Source: an uncultured Bacteroidales bacterium (lineage in GTDB: Bacteria; Bacteroidota; Bacteroidia; Bacteroidales; Paludibacteraceae). From it: a stretch of 64,000 nt of DNA. The stretch spans positions 144,305-208,304 of the forward strand of contig CAMJJT010000001.1 in assembly GCA_946406195.1 (NCBI GenBank), in the 5' to 3' direction. Positions 17,987-28,306 of this stretch are shown piece by piece. A program made the position numbers and the translations under genes. How positions within the stretch are numbered: the first letter of the stretch is position 1; each line of letters starts with the position of its first letter. Under the pieces are notes generated by a model. It did not search any database, was not told where the DNA came from, and worked only from the letters and a program-made list of their open reading frames with translations.

Positions 17987-19681
17987 TTAGTATCTGAACG
18001 ACGAACCACCGACGAACTCGCGGAGGAAGGATGTTGGCGGAATCTCACGCTCTGGGATGGGCACGAAATACTGCAAGAACTTCAACAACCGGTGTGCTTC
18101 CGTATATTCCTGACAGAACTTAGGCACCTCCGACAGGATCGGTTCAGCATGGCGTTTGAGCACCGCAAACTCGAAGATCAGCGCCGAGTTAAACATCACA
18201 TCCGCTTCTTCTTGGAACGGATAGACCCATTTCTGCTCGCCTCGGATGACGGAGGGACAACGAGCAATCGTCTCTCGTGCCGAGAACCCGCGATACTTAT
18301 AATCGCGCACGATTCGGCGGAGCAGACGGATATCGGTCGTCGGGATCCAGTTATGGTTATCTATATTGATTGTCGTAAGGGTGGAGACATAGATCTTATA
18401 GGTCAGACTCTTATCCACATCCGGCAGGATGCAAGGGTTCAACGCATGCAACCCCTCAATAACGAGCACGCTGTCTTTCTGCAGTTTGAGTTTATTCCCC
18501 TTGAAGACACGCTCACCTTTGGTGAAGTCATAAGTCGGCAGATTGACCTCTTTCCCCTCCATCAGGTCTTTCATCTGCTCACGGAAGAAAGGCAGATCCA
18601 CCGCATTGACGTTCTCAAAATCATATTCGCCGTTTTCATCCCTCGGGGTATCTACACGATTCACAAAATAATCATCCATCGAGAGCACCTCGGGTTTGAT
18701 ACCATCTACCAACAGTTGTATCTGAAGACGTTTGGAGAACGTCGTCTTTCCCGACGATGACGCACCGGAGATAAAGACAATCTTCGGGCGTTTGGCAGCG
18801 ATAGAATCCGCTATCTGAGCAATCTTTTTCTCGTGCAGCGCCTCAGCTAACTTGATCAACTCAAATGATTTATTGAGTTTGCAAGCCACATTAAAATCGC
18901 TCACATTATTGATTCTCAGCAGTTTGTTCCATCGGTTATACTCTTGGAAGATAGAGAACATCTTGTCTTGCGACACCTCATCCTCGAGCACGGTAGGGTT
19001 CGAGCGGTTCGGGATCCGAAGCAATAAACCATCCTTGAAAGGAATCACGTCATAAACATTGATATAACCCGAACTGGGCAGAAGTACATTCGTATAATAG
19101 TCCACGAAATCACCCATCCTAAAATAGCGGCAGTAAGGGTTTCCGAGTGCTTCGAAGATAGAGGACTCGTTATTATACCGCTCGGCGAACATCTTGATCA
19201 CCACCTTGGTCTGTTTTTCCTCCTCAATGATCGGTCTGTTTTCTGCAATGATGACCTCCATCCTCTCCTTGATAGCCTTCACCATCTCGGGTGTCAGTAG
19301 CGGCGGTTCTTTCTCCTCTCCGGGAGTGACCTCTTTGTTTAGATGCCATTGAAGAGTGCAGTAATAGCCTTTGCTGATGGGGTGCTCCACACGCAGGTCC
19401 ATCTCCGGGTATAACTCATTCACCGCGCAAGCCAACACCATACCCAGTGTCCGCACATAAGCACGCATACCAGAGGGCGATGAGGCATCCAGAAACTCTA
19501 TATCTTTGGGTTTATAGAGCAGGAAATCGAGGTTCTCCACCTTGTAGTTCACATGCGCGGCGATGATCGGGTACTTCAACTGCAAGCCCAACAGGTCTTT
19601 GAGTTGAATTAGCGATATACCACGAGGGATCTCATGGTACGAACCGGTGTTCTTGCAAAAAATAGTGATCTTTTCTTCCAT
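17987..19681 (-). CDS. TGS-domain nucleoside (uridine) kinase
   Basis: This 564-residue protein joins an N-terminal TGS domain (about 1-65) and a threonyl-tRNA-synthetase-like second domain (about 70-190, with HPISKGYYC) to a C-terminal uridine-kinase/phosphoribulokinase domain. The P-loop FISGASSSGKTT lies at about 302-313, a DDYF motif follows, and a GLHALNP lid segment comes later. This composite kinase is known from Bacteroidota and Firmicutes and is presumed to phosphorylate a nucleoside; what the synthetase-like half recognises is unknown. It sits 17 nt downstream of kdsA in the operon. Confidence 0.9.
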   Translation of the reverse strand: MEEKITIFCKNTGSYHEIPRGISLIQLKDLLGLQLKYPIIAAHVNYKVENLDFLLYKPKDIEFLDASSPSGMRAYVRTLGMVLACAVNELYPEMDLRVEHPISKGYYCTLQWHLNKEVTPGEEKEPPLLTPEMVKAIKERMEVIIAENRPIIEEEKQTKVVIKMFAERYNNESSIFEALGNPYCRYFRMGDFVDYYTNVLLPSSGYINVYDVIPFKDGLLLRIPNRSNPTVLEDEVSQDKMFSIFQEYNRWNKLLRINNVSDFNVACKLNKSFELIKLAEALHEKKIAQIADSIAAKRPKIVFISGASSSGKTTFSKRLQIQLLVDGIKPEVLSMDDYFVNRVDTPRDENGEYDFENVNAVDLPFFREQMKDLMEGKEVNLPTYDFTKGERVFKGNKLKLQKDSVLVIEGLHALNPCILPDVDKSLTYKIYVSTLTTINIDNHNWIPTTDIRLLRRIVRDYKYRGFSARETIARCPSVIRGEQKWVYPFQEEADVMFNSALIFEFAVLKRHAEPILSEVPKFCQEYTEAHRLLKFLQYFVPIPEREIPPTSFLREFVGGSSFRY

Positions 19682-19698
19682 GTTGGTATATGGTTTTG

Positions 19699-20478
19699 CT
19701 ATTTGACAAGTTCGTCTATCCTCAGCGCCTGTTCGAGCAATGCTCTCATCTGCGAGAGGGGTACTTGGTTAGCGGCGTCCGAGATAGCCTGTTCGGGATC
19801 GGGATGGGTCTCGATGAAAAGACCATCAATACCTACAGCCGTAGCGGCACGCATGAGGGCAGGCACCATCGCCCTGTTTCCTCCTGTTATTCCGGCTTGC
19901 GAAGAAGGTTGCTGCACCGAGTGGGTGGCATCAAAAACGACGGGACACCCGAAACGTTTCATCTCCACGAGGCTGGTCATATCGACAATCAGCCGTCCGT
20001 ATCCGAAAGAAGAACCGCGTTCGGTCAGCCATATCCGACCGTCACGGGCAGCCATAGGAGCCTCTTGTTCAATCTTTTCGATCGCTCCTTTCATGTCCCA
20101 AGGCGCCATGAACTGACCTTTCTTCACGTTCACTATCCGTCCGGTCTTAGCCGCAGCTTGCAGCAGGTCGGTCTGGCGACTGAGAAAAGCAGGAATCTGC
20201 AACACGTCCGCCACTTCAGCTACCGGTGCACACTGCCATGACTCATGCACGTCCGTCAGGATCGGCAGCGAATAAGCGGACTTCACCTCTTGCAGGATCT
20301 TCAGCCCCTCGTCCATCCCGACGCCGCGCGCCGAGGCAGAGGTGCGGTTCGCCTTGTCAAAAGACGACTTGAAATAGAGCGTCACGCCTAACTCATAGCA
20401 AAGACTGTTCAAGGTCTCTGCCGTCCTCAAGACGATTTCTCTATTTTCAATGGCACAAGGCCCTGCAATCAGAAACAT
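19699..20478 (-). CDS. kdsA: 3-deoxy-8-phosphooctulonate synthase (Kdo-8-P synthase)
   Basis: KdsA condenses phosphoenolpyruvate with arabinose 5-phosphate to give Kdo-8-phosphate, the precursor of the inner-core LPS sugar. The 259 residues begin with the class signature FLIAGPCAIEN, then FKSSFDKANRTS (PEP/A5P binding), LTDVHE, VQIPAFLSRQTDLL, NVKKGQFMAPWDM, and HPDPEQAISDAANQVPL near the end. The product fits the lpxA, lpxC and lpxD genes at 35.9-38.5 kb. The upstream gap is 22 nt and contains a two-unit ATTACGA heptamer array. Confidence 0.97.
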   Translation of the reverse strand: MFLIAGPCAIENREIVLRTAETLNSLCYELGVTLYFKSSFDKANRTSASARGVGMDEGLKILQEVKSAYSLPILTDVHESWQCAPVAEVADVLQIPAFLSRQTDLLQAAAKTGRIVNVKKGQFMAPWDMKGAIEKIEQEAPMAARDGRIWLTERGSSFGYGRLIVDMTSLVEMKRFGCPVVFDATHSVQQPSSQAGITGGNRAMVPALMRAATAVGIDGLFIETHPDPEQAISDAANQVPLSQMRALLEQALRIDELVK

Positions 20479-20500
20479 AGTTTAAATTACGGATTACGAA

Positions 20501-21808
20501 TTAGTCCACTGCCCTATAGACGCGAGCCCACTGCACTTTCAGTTTTCCTTCGCCGCCTTTCTCTTTGCCCGGCAGGAACGATTGTGCCAAGAGGAACATT
20601 GCCTCTTTGGGCAGACTGTTACGCAGACGAAGTATCTCTAAGTTATTGACGTACCAAACGATCTCGTTTTTGGTCCAACGGAACGTGTACACATGGTACA
20701 TCGAGCGCAGCACACCGGTCAGGTCACCCATCCGGGTACGATCACCATCAATGAGCCCCATCTGGTGTACATCGCCGTTATAGTGATAGAGCGCTACCAT
20801 CGGCGCACCGGGTTTGCCGGTTGAGAGACCGAAGAAATGGTGACCCGAACCTTGCGAACGCACCTTCGCCATGAACATTCCTGCCTCCTGCGAGAAAGCC
20901 TCCTTGGTGTTCATCACATCGGAGGTATATTCGAACACATGCTCCGTGAAACCTTTCTTCTCATCCCAAGCCACTGCTTTCTTGCTCTCATGACGGGTCT
21001 CGATGTCCATACGTCCCTCCGCGAAGAACGTGTTCTTACCGTTGTTGTATGCCTGCTGCTCGTTGGTACGCGAATGACCATCTTTCATCGCCGGGTTCGC
21101 ATAACCGTAACCCGCTTTCCAGTTCTTGTTGGAAATCATGTTGTCCTCAAAAGCCGGACGGAAGAGTTCAGCCCAGTCGATCTTCTCCTCGCGGGACTCG
21201 AAATAGAACTTGATATCCTCCGACTTAGCCAACTCCAGATAGCGCTGCTCGATCTTATATTCCTCCGAGTGCTCCCAACGCTTACTGTCTGCCCAGAAGG
21301 CATTACGTTTCTGGAAATCCTCAGTCTGGATCTCTTTTTGCAACTCCGTCAGTTGTTGCAACTCAGGCGAATTGAGCACTTTCTGATAGTTCTTATAGAA
21401 CGCCGAGCGGAAGATCATGTTGTACATACGCCGCTCGGAAGCGGTGATCGAGTTATCCTCTTTGTTCTGGAACGCATCGCTGTCACGGTATTTCAGGAAC
21501 GCTTGGAAAGTCTCACTCTCCAACGCGTACTGATAACCCTTCATGCGCAGCGAGGAGTTCAGTTTCTCGAAAGCACTCATTTTCTTGCCTTCGTCGGTAT
21601 CTTTGTACTTACGGTTAGCCAGTTCGTTCTTGCGTTCTTGGAAGTCCGAACTTTCCACCTTCTTTTTCAGTTCCTGATACTCTGCCAGTTCAGGTGATTT
21701 CTCAATTTCGCGCCATCTCTTGACACGTGCTTGCATGTCTTGGATAGCTTTCTCAAATGCTTCCGTAGAGAGCATTTTGCCGGTTAATCTGGCTGCAAAT
21801 AGATTCAT
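20501..21808 (-). CDS. helical-repeat protein with degenerate GH16-like jelly-roll domain
   Basis: I do not recognise this 435-residue protein by name. Residues about 15-215 are charged alpha-helical repeats built on the pattern SPEL-x-EY/QLTEL-(6-8)-F-(Q/K)-(K/E)-(R/K). They end with FWADSKRWEHSEEYKIEQRYLEL, which matches the protein encoded next to it. Residues about 225-435 resemble a GH16/concanavalin jelly roll: AGMFMAKVRSQGSG corresponds to the usual strand before the active site, and VYTFRWTKNEIVWYVNN to the later strand. The Glu-x-Asp-x-x-Glu catalytic motif is missing. No signal peptide is evident, so the protein may be cytoplasmic. It could be a carbohydrate-binding scaffold; function unknown. 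Confidence 0.75.
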   Translation of the reverse strand: MNLFAARLTGKMLSTEAFEKAIQDMQARVKRWREIEKSPELAEYQELKKKVESSDFQERKNELANRKYKDTDEGKKMSAFEKLNSSLRMKGYQYALESETFQAFLKYRDSDAFQNKEDNSITASERRMYNMIFRSAFYKNYQKVLNSPELQQLTELQKEIQTEDFQKRNAFWADSKRWEHSEEYKIEQRYLELAKSEDIKFYFESREEKIDWAELFRPAFEDNMISNKNWKAGYGYANPAMKDGHSRTNEQQAYNNGKNTFFAEGRMDIETRHESKKAVAWDEKKGFTEHVFEYTSDVMNTKEAFSQEAGMFMAKVRSQGSGHHFFGLSTGKPGAPMVALYHYNGDVHQMGLIDGDRTRMGDLTGVLRSMYHVYTFRWTKNEIVWYVNNLEILRLRNSLPKEAMFLLAQSFLPGKEKGGEGKLKVQWARVYRAVD

Positions 21809-21834
21809 AAAATGCCTATTTATATTTTTATTGA

Positions 21835-22506
21835 TTACTTGTTTTTAGCATTCACTTTCTTCTCCAGAAGAGCTATCTCCGCCGGATCCTGCTTGAGGTA
21901 GAACTGGATATCCGCGCGTTTGGATAACTGTTTGTATCGCACTTCCTGCTGGTACTCATTCGTTGTTTTCCAACGGTTCGGGTTACTCCAGAAAGCATAA
22001 TCTTTCTTGAACTCAGGCGTAGCCATCTTAGCCATCAACGCCTTGAACTCCTCCGGAAGACCGCTGTTGACGAACAACTCATACAACTTATACTCATCCG
22101 AGTGCTCGAAATTGTACATACGCTGTAACACCGCCGATTCGTCCACCGCCTTGCTGTCCTGCAATTTCGCATAATCAGGCGAGGCCTTGAAATTCAAGAA
22201 CTCTTTCAAACGCTTACTACCCTCGATCTCCAAGAACGACTGCAAATCTCTGTTATTCAGCAATTCTTTGTAACGGGCTGCTGTCTCGTGAGTCGGGGTC
22301 ATACGATAATCGGTGTTCATCCAGTTATATTTCTTCTGCACGAACTCCTCGCTCTCGACGATTCTGTCCAGCTCCAGATACTCTTTGAGCTCAGGAGAAT
22401 TCTCTACTTCGCGATAACGTTCAACCAGTTCACTGTCCGCCATGTGACGAAGCTCTTTTTCTTTTTGGGGTTGGATTAGTCCAAACAGTTTTTTAAACCA
22501 GTTCAT
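21835..22506 (-). CDS. helical-repeat protein, paralogous to the neighbour's N-terminal region
   Basis: This 223-residue, highly charged, apparently cytoplasmic protein consists almost entirely of helical repeats. Motifs such as VENSPELKEYLELDRIVES and FKKDYAFWSNPNRWKT are shared with the first 200 residues of the gene 26 nt downstream, which carries an extra jelly-roll domain. The N-terminus (MNWFKKLFGL) could be a short amphipathic membrane-binding helix. The two genes probably arose by duplication, with later gain or loss of the C-terminal domain. No family name is offered. They lie between a LOG-family gene and kdsA in one operon. Confidence 0.75.
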   Translation of the reverse strand: MNWFKKLFGLIQPQKEKELRHMADSELVERYREVENSPELKEYLELDRIVESEEFVQKKYNWMNTDYRMTPTHETAARYKELLNNRDLQSFLEIEGSKRLKEFLNFKASPDYAKLQDSKAVDESAVLQRMYNFEHSDEYKLYELFVNSGLPEEFKALMAKMATPEFKKDYAFWSNPNRWKTTNEYQQEVRYKQLSKRADIQFYLKQDPAEIALLEKKVNAKNK

Positions 22507-22528
22507 AGGATATGTATTTTAAATATTT

Positions 22529-23062
22529 TCACTTTTCAATTTTCTCAAACAGTTCTTCGAGTGAATTGACGAAGACGGGCTTGTAGGCCTCTTGTTCGGG
22601 AATGAAATGAAGAGTCCGCATTAACTCTATCTGCTGTTTGAGGGGCTCGTAGAAACCTTTGTAGTTCAGCACATACGTCGGTTTATGGTGCTCGCCTACG
22701 ATCGCAGATGAGGTAGCGTCCATCATTTCGTCCAGCGTGCCGTAACTGCCCGGCAGACAAACGATCACATCCGCTATGTCTCGCATCGCTTGTTTGCGTT
22801 CGGACATACAACGCACACGGTATAACTCATCGCAGTTGTCCGCTTTACGTCCGCAGGCTACGATCCGAGGAGGAATCACTCCTATCACGTATCCGCCTGC
22901 CGACTTAGCAGCGTCACTCACGCGGGACATCAATCCGCCTGTCGCTCCGCCATAGACCAACACATGCCCGTTCTCTCCGAGCCATGTACCCAATGCGTCT
23001 CCCAGAGCCAAATACTCCTCAGGAATAGCATCCTTCGCACTACAATATACTGCAATCTTCAT
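22529..23062 (-). CDS. LOG family protein (TIGR00730-type Rossmann fold)
   Basis: LOG proteins release a free base from nucleoside 5'-monophosphates (cytokinin-activating in plants and some bacteria; AMP or other nucleotides elsewhere). The 177-residue protein has GGATGGLMSRVSDAA near residue 40 and the nucleotide motif in the form PGSYGTLDE. The usual sequence is PGGxGTxxE, so the second Gly is Ser here; the Thr and catalytic Glu are kept. It is the first gene of the seven-gene operon running to folE. Upstream is an ATTACGA heptamer array and a 190-nt gap to gyrB. The true substrate in this organism is unknown. Confidence 0.88.
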   Translation of the reverse strand: MKIAVYCSAKDAIPEEYLALGDALGTWLGENGHVLVYGGATGGLMSRVSDAAKSAGGYVIGVIPPRIVACGRKADNCDELYRVRCMSERKQAMRDIADVIVCLPGSYGTLDEMMDATSSAIVGEHHKPTYVLNYKGFYEPLKQQIELMRTLHFIPEQEAYKPVFVNSLEELFEKIEK

Positions 23063-23065
23063 TAA

Positions 23066-23086
23066 TTACGAATTACGAATTACGAA
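23066..23086. repeat. intergenic 7-bp tandem array (ATTACGA x3)
   Basis: Three exact ATTACGA units and a partial fourth lie directly upstream of the LOG gene ATG (minus strand). A two-unit relative lies upstream of kdsA near 20486-20500. Confidence 0.9.
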
Positions 23087-23256
23087 TTAAATCTTTCTAA
23101 GCATTTCTCCGATTTTCCGGAGTCCAATTCAGAGTCGTATCATTTCTCCGATTTTGGAATTTGTCTTGAGCAGATTAGGTTTTTCCGGTGAGGGAGTTAT
23201 GGGGTCCATAATGACCGAACCGAAAAGCCAAAGATGCCAAGAGAAAACCAAAATCC

Positions 23257-25443
<2,187 letters not shown>

Positions 25444-25503
25444 TTATACCAACAAATGCGTATAACAAATAAATTAGTAATAAAATTGTTACTAATTATA
25501 AAA

Positions 25504-25662
25504 TTACCTGCATTTTTCGCCTTTTGTATCCACGTTCTCAATTCCTTCTGTAATCGGGTGAGCCGGATCTTGGAAGAGTGCCTTCAGATAGGTATCTCCG
25601 CTTACATGAACGATACGAATGGCATTCTTGTCACCGTCACTCCAACGCCCGAATTGAAATAA
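25504..25662 (-). pseudogene. remnant of a surface-protein C-terminus (InlB B-repeat-like)
   Basis: About 50 codons read FGRWSDGDKNAIRIVHVSGD, a typical InlB B-repeat strand pattern, followed by a short tail and a stop. There is no start codon; an in-frame stop and a dispersed repeat (25657-25690) lie immediately upstream. It looks like the surviving 3' end of a larger secreted or T9SS-type protein gene. The match is from the motif only, so the assignment is tentative. Confidence 0.45.
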
Positions 25663-25690
25663 TCGTTAGAGCACCGCGAGATAAGAATTC
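25657..25690. repeat. 34-bp dispersed repeat, copy A
   Basis: This sequence is the inverse orientation of 28241-28274, with 31 of 34 positions matching. It abuts the gene remnant and may mark a past rearrangement or be a mobile intergenic element. Confidence 0.8.
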
Positions 25691-25800
25691 GGGCTATCGG
25701 CTCTGCCGACCTCTGCCCACGATGTCCTGTGTTCGGCACCTCCGTTGCCGAATAAACAATCGTCCACGGTGTCCTGTGACCGCGAGTTCCGCGAGCGGTT

Positions 25801-25842
25801 CTCCCTTCTCCCTTCTCCCTTCTCCCTTCTCCCTTCTCCCTT
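25801..25842. repeat. perfect 7-bp tandem array (CTCCCTT x6)
   Basis: Six exact CTCCCTT units plus a partial seventh form the cleanest heptamer array in the window. It is in non-coding DNA between the gene remnant and the orphan gene at 25988. Copy number is likely to vary by slippage. Confidence 0.95.
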
Positions 25843-25882
25843 CTCCATTGCCTCCTTGCATCGGGTTTGCACCCTTCTCGCA

Positions 25883-25926
25883 ATGGGTGCTCAATGGATG
25901 CTGAAAGGGTGCTCAATGGTTGCTGA
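25883..25926. repeat. 11-bp tandem array, copy A
   Basis: ATGGGTGCTCA, ATGGATGCTGA, AAGGGTGCTCA and ATGGTTGCTGA are consecutive. A near-identical array is at 48568-48611, 22.7 kb away. Both are preceded by TTCTCGCA/GTTCGCA and both are in non-coding DNA. Confidence 0.9.
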
Positions 25927-25987
25927 AACCATCCTGAGCACCCTCTCGCTTATCTATCAACCCTCGGATCACTATCCTTCGGTCTTC

Positions 25988-26347
25988 TTACGGCTCTATC
26001 GTTCTGCCTGCTTTCAACGCCTCACTCACCTCGTGCCGCACGTAGTCGCACAACCGCCCCTGAATAGGCTTATTACGCCGTCTCGCCTTGCGTTTGGCCT
26101 CATCATACTTGGCTTGCCACGCCGCACGACGCTCCGGATCATTAAGAACAGCTTTGCTGGCAGTTATATAATCCGCAAAACTCTTGCATGTCGGATGAGC
26201 AGCTTTCTTTTGCTTCGTCTTTTTGCTTAACTCCGGCTTCAAACACACTGCCGCCCATTCTCCGTTACCGGGTATATGTCTTGCATAATGTCTGCTGTCT
26301 ATATTTCCTTGCAAATCATCTATTATACTGGTCCATTTGGCTTTCAT
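25988..26347 (-). CDS. small conserved orphan protein (paralogue at window end)
   Basis: This 119-residue, basic protein of unknown function begins MKAKW and contains GNIDSRHYARHIPGNGEWAA, one cysteine soon after, a PELSKKTK segment, and a C-terminal helix with WQAKYDEAKRKARRRN. It shares 61 of 92 aligned residues with the partial gene at 63724, so the family is duplicated in this genome. ATG 26347 was chosen because the longer frame runs into the promoter at 26385-26416. The leader is about 30 nt. It is surrounded by repeats and a gene remnant, which suggests an accessory location. Tryptophans and basic residues would suit nucleic-acid binding, but that is speculation. Confidence 0.7.
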   Translation of the reverse strand: MKAKWTSIIDDLQGNIDSRHYARHIPGNGEWAAVCLKPELSKKTKQKKAAHPTCKSFADYITASKAVLNDPERRAAWQAKYDEAKRKARRRNKPIQGRLCDYVRHEVSEALKAGRTIEP

Positions 26348-26384
26348 ATTGCGGCACTTTTTTACTTGATTACTAATTCGACGA

Positions 26385-26416
26385 CAAAGGTACACAAAAT
26401 TTTTGATATATGCAAA
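26385..26416 (-). promoter_or_regulatory. promoter for the orphan gene at 25988
   Basis: Minus strand TTTG (26413-26416), part of an extended TTTGCATATAT, and TACCTTTG (26385-26392) with a 20-nt spacer. A further isolated TTTGCATATAT (near 26513-26524) has no matching -7 box. Confidence 0.8.
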
Positions 26417-26550
26417 TTTTCGTACTTGCTTTTATAACAAAAACTTAGTTTTTTTGCTTTTTCCGCCTTTTGTATCCTCCAAAATTGGCGGATTGGGCGG
26501 TGACACTACTGTTGATATATGCAAATAAATTAAGAAAAATCTTCTTTTTC

Positions 26551-26582
26551 TTGCACATATCAAAAAAAAGCAGTAATTTTGC
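26551..26582 (+). promoter_or_regulatory. promoter for the PorE-like gene
   Basis: TTGCACATAT at 26551 and TAATTTTGC at 26574-26582 lie at standard spacing. The -7 overlaps an alternative TTG start, so translation must begin at ATG 26603. Confidence 0.8.
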
Positions 26583-26602
26583 AGCGCAAAATTGATCAGT
26601 CT

Positions 26603-28240
26603 ATGAGACGAATAATCGGATTACTATTTTTGGCGGTAACAAGCGTCAGTCTGATGGCGCAGGTCAAGTTACCGCAAGTGAGGGTATTGGAGACGAAGGG
26701 ATGGCAGATACAGCACTCGGTGATGTCATGGGATTCGCTGAGCATCTATTTCTCGGCTCAGGCACCGGGAGCGAGCAGTTATGATCTGTATGTAGTGCGC
26801 GCAGAAGGTTGGCGATGGAGCGAACCGGAGCGGCTGGAGACCATCAGCACAGACGAAGACGAGTGGTGGCCTTCTATCAGCAGCAACGAACAAATGCTCT
26901 TTTATGTGCACCGCACCGCTGCTAACCCGAACGAGAAAAACAGCCGCGAGAAACAACAGATCTACCGTGCTTGGCAGAAGAACGGCACATGGACCGAACC
27001 GGCGCCGATCATCATTAGCAGCACCGACGACTCGGAGCCGCAGCTCTTGGAAGATAACAGTACCTTGCTCTTCGTGCGCCGCACGGAAGGCAAACGGCAC
27101 GAGAAAACCGCCACACCGATGGTAGCCTCCATGATGGACAGTCATAACTGGACCCTGCCTTCCGCATACACGGAGACGCCCCAACCCAATCCCATCTTAG
27201 CCCTCAGCGGCAATGTAGTTATGACGAAAGGACGCCGTCCCCTGACTACCGGCTTAGTGATGGTCTATGACGCCATGACCGGACAACTGGAGCAAGAGGC
27301 GTTGGTTCATCCCATGAGCGGACATTGGCGCGTCGCGCTCGGCAAAGACAGACATTACCGCTTGGCGATCACCGCTCCCGGCTATTCCTACCAATACCTC
27401 GATATTCGCACCGACTCCTTGCCGGCACGTGAAGAGCGGAGCGTAGCAACGATCGTCCTCGATAACCAACTATCGCTGCGTCTGAACGGCTACGACGCCG
27501 AGACCCAACAAACGGTGTACAGCACGCGTCAAGTACTCCCCTTAGGTCAACTGCACTCCCTGCCTATTGAGCAGAAAGGCTACGAAGACACCACCTTGGT
27601 CATTAACACCAAACGACCGACCGTCTTCACCGAGACCGAACTGGACATCCCCTTACACCCTCTCAAGAGCCGGCACCTCTTCATCGTGACGAACGCCCAG
27701 ACCGAAGAGTTGGTGGAGGACGCAAGGCTGCGCCTGAACGGTCAACCTACCGCCGCCGACACGACCTTACGAATCGGACAGGAGGTAGCGCTGCAGGTCT
27801 CCGCACCGGGCTATCTCTTCTATGACACCGTCCTCAATACAGGCACCTCCACCCAACAAGCCACTATCCGTATCCGCCTCCTGCCCATCGAGAAAGGAAT
27901 GGTCCTTCAACTGCGGAATATCCAATTCGAATACGACTCTTACGAGTTGACCGAGAGTTCCAACGACGCTTTGGAAGCTCTCGCACAACTGATGTTCATC
28001 AACCCCACGCTGCGTATCGAACTATCCGCACACACGGACGATCAGGGCTCCGACCGATACAACGACAAACTCTCCACCCTCCGCGGACAAGCCGTTCAGT
28101 CATGGCTCAAACAGCGCGGTATCGCCATCGAACGGATCGAATCCGTAGGCTACGGAAAGCGTAAACCCTTAGTAGCCAACGACAGCGAAGAGAACCGCGC
28201 CATCAACCGAAGAGTGGAAATGAGGGTGATTGATAATTGA
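26603..28240 (+). CDS. PorE-like/OmpA-family peptidoglycan-associated protein
   Basis: The 545-residue protein has a signal peptide (about 1-19), a PD40/WD40-like N-terminal region (about 30-200, with WPSISSNEQMLFYVH and SEPQLLEDNSTLLFVRR), one or two carboxypeptidase-regulatory-like beta domains (about 205-420) and a C-terminal OmpA domain. The OmpA domain (NIQFEYDSYELTESS, LSAHTDDQGSDRYND, SWLKQRGI, NRRVEMRV) would bind peptidoglycan. PorE of T9SS has TPR, WD40, regulatory and OmpA parts and tethers the PorP trans-envelope complex. The TPR part is absent here, so this may be a related OmpA protein rather than PorE itself. It has its own promoter and leads into the gene at 28307. Confidence 0.78.
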   Translation: MRRIIGLLFLAVTSVSLMAQVKLPQVRVLETKGWQIQHSVMSWDSLSIYFSAQAPGASSYDLYVVRAEGWRWSEPERLETISTDEDEWWPSISSNEQMLFYVHRTAANPNEKNSREKQQIYRAWQKNGTWTEPAPIIISSTDDSEPQLLEDNSTLLFVRRTEGKRHEKTATPMVASMMDSHNWTLPSAYTETPQPNPILALSGNVVMTKGRRPLTTGLVMVYDAMTGQLEQEALVHPMSGHWRVALGKDRHYRLAITAPGYSYQYLDIRTDSLPAREERSVATIVLDNQLSLRLNGYDAETQQTVYSTRQVLPLGQLHSLPIEQKGYEDTTLVINTKRPTVFTETELDIPLHPLKSRHLFIVTNAQTEELVEDARLRLNGQPTAADTTLRIGQEVALQVSAPGYLFYDTVLNTGTSTQQATIRIRLLPIEKGMVLQLRNIQFEYDSYELTESSNDALEALAQLMFINPTLRIELSAHTDDQGSDRYNDKLSTLRGQAVQSWLKQRGIAIERIESVGYGKRKPLVANDSEENRAINRRVEMRVIDN

Positions 28241-28274
28241 GAATTCTTATCTCGCTTTGCTCGAACGATTATTT
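28241..28274. repeat. 34-bp dispersed repeat, copy B
   Basis: Starts directly after the PorE-like stop with GAATTCTTATCTCGC and ends ACGATTATTT. It is in reverse orientation to copy A at 25657-25690, with three mismatches, and is followed by a short TTGATAA/TTGACAA heptamer pair. Confidence 0.8.
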
Positions 28275-28306
28275 TCGACAAGCGAAAATCTTGATAATTG
28301 ACAATT

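Noticed and set aside
25801..25842. Tandem repeats as a CRISPR array
   Set aside because: Units are 7 bp with no spacers, and no cas genes are present; the same applies to the other arrays.
25602..25916. Overlapping minus-strand ORFs of 66-104 codons over the CTCCCTT array
   Set aside because: They consist of low-complexity Gly/Glu/Arg repeats from the array and lack promoters or starts.
26513..26524. Second promoter with TTTGCATATAT near 26520 (minus strand)
   Set aside because: No TAnnTTTG occurs 20 nt downstream.
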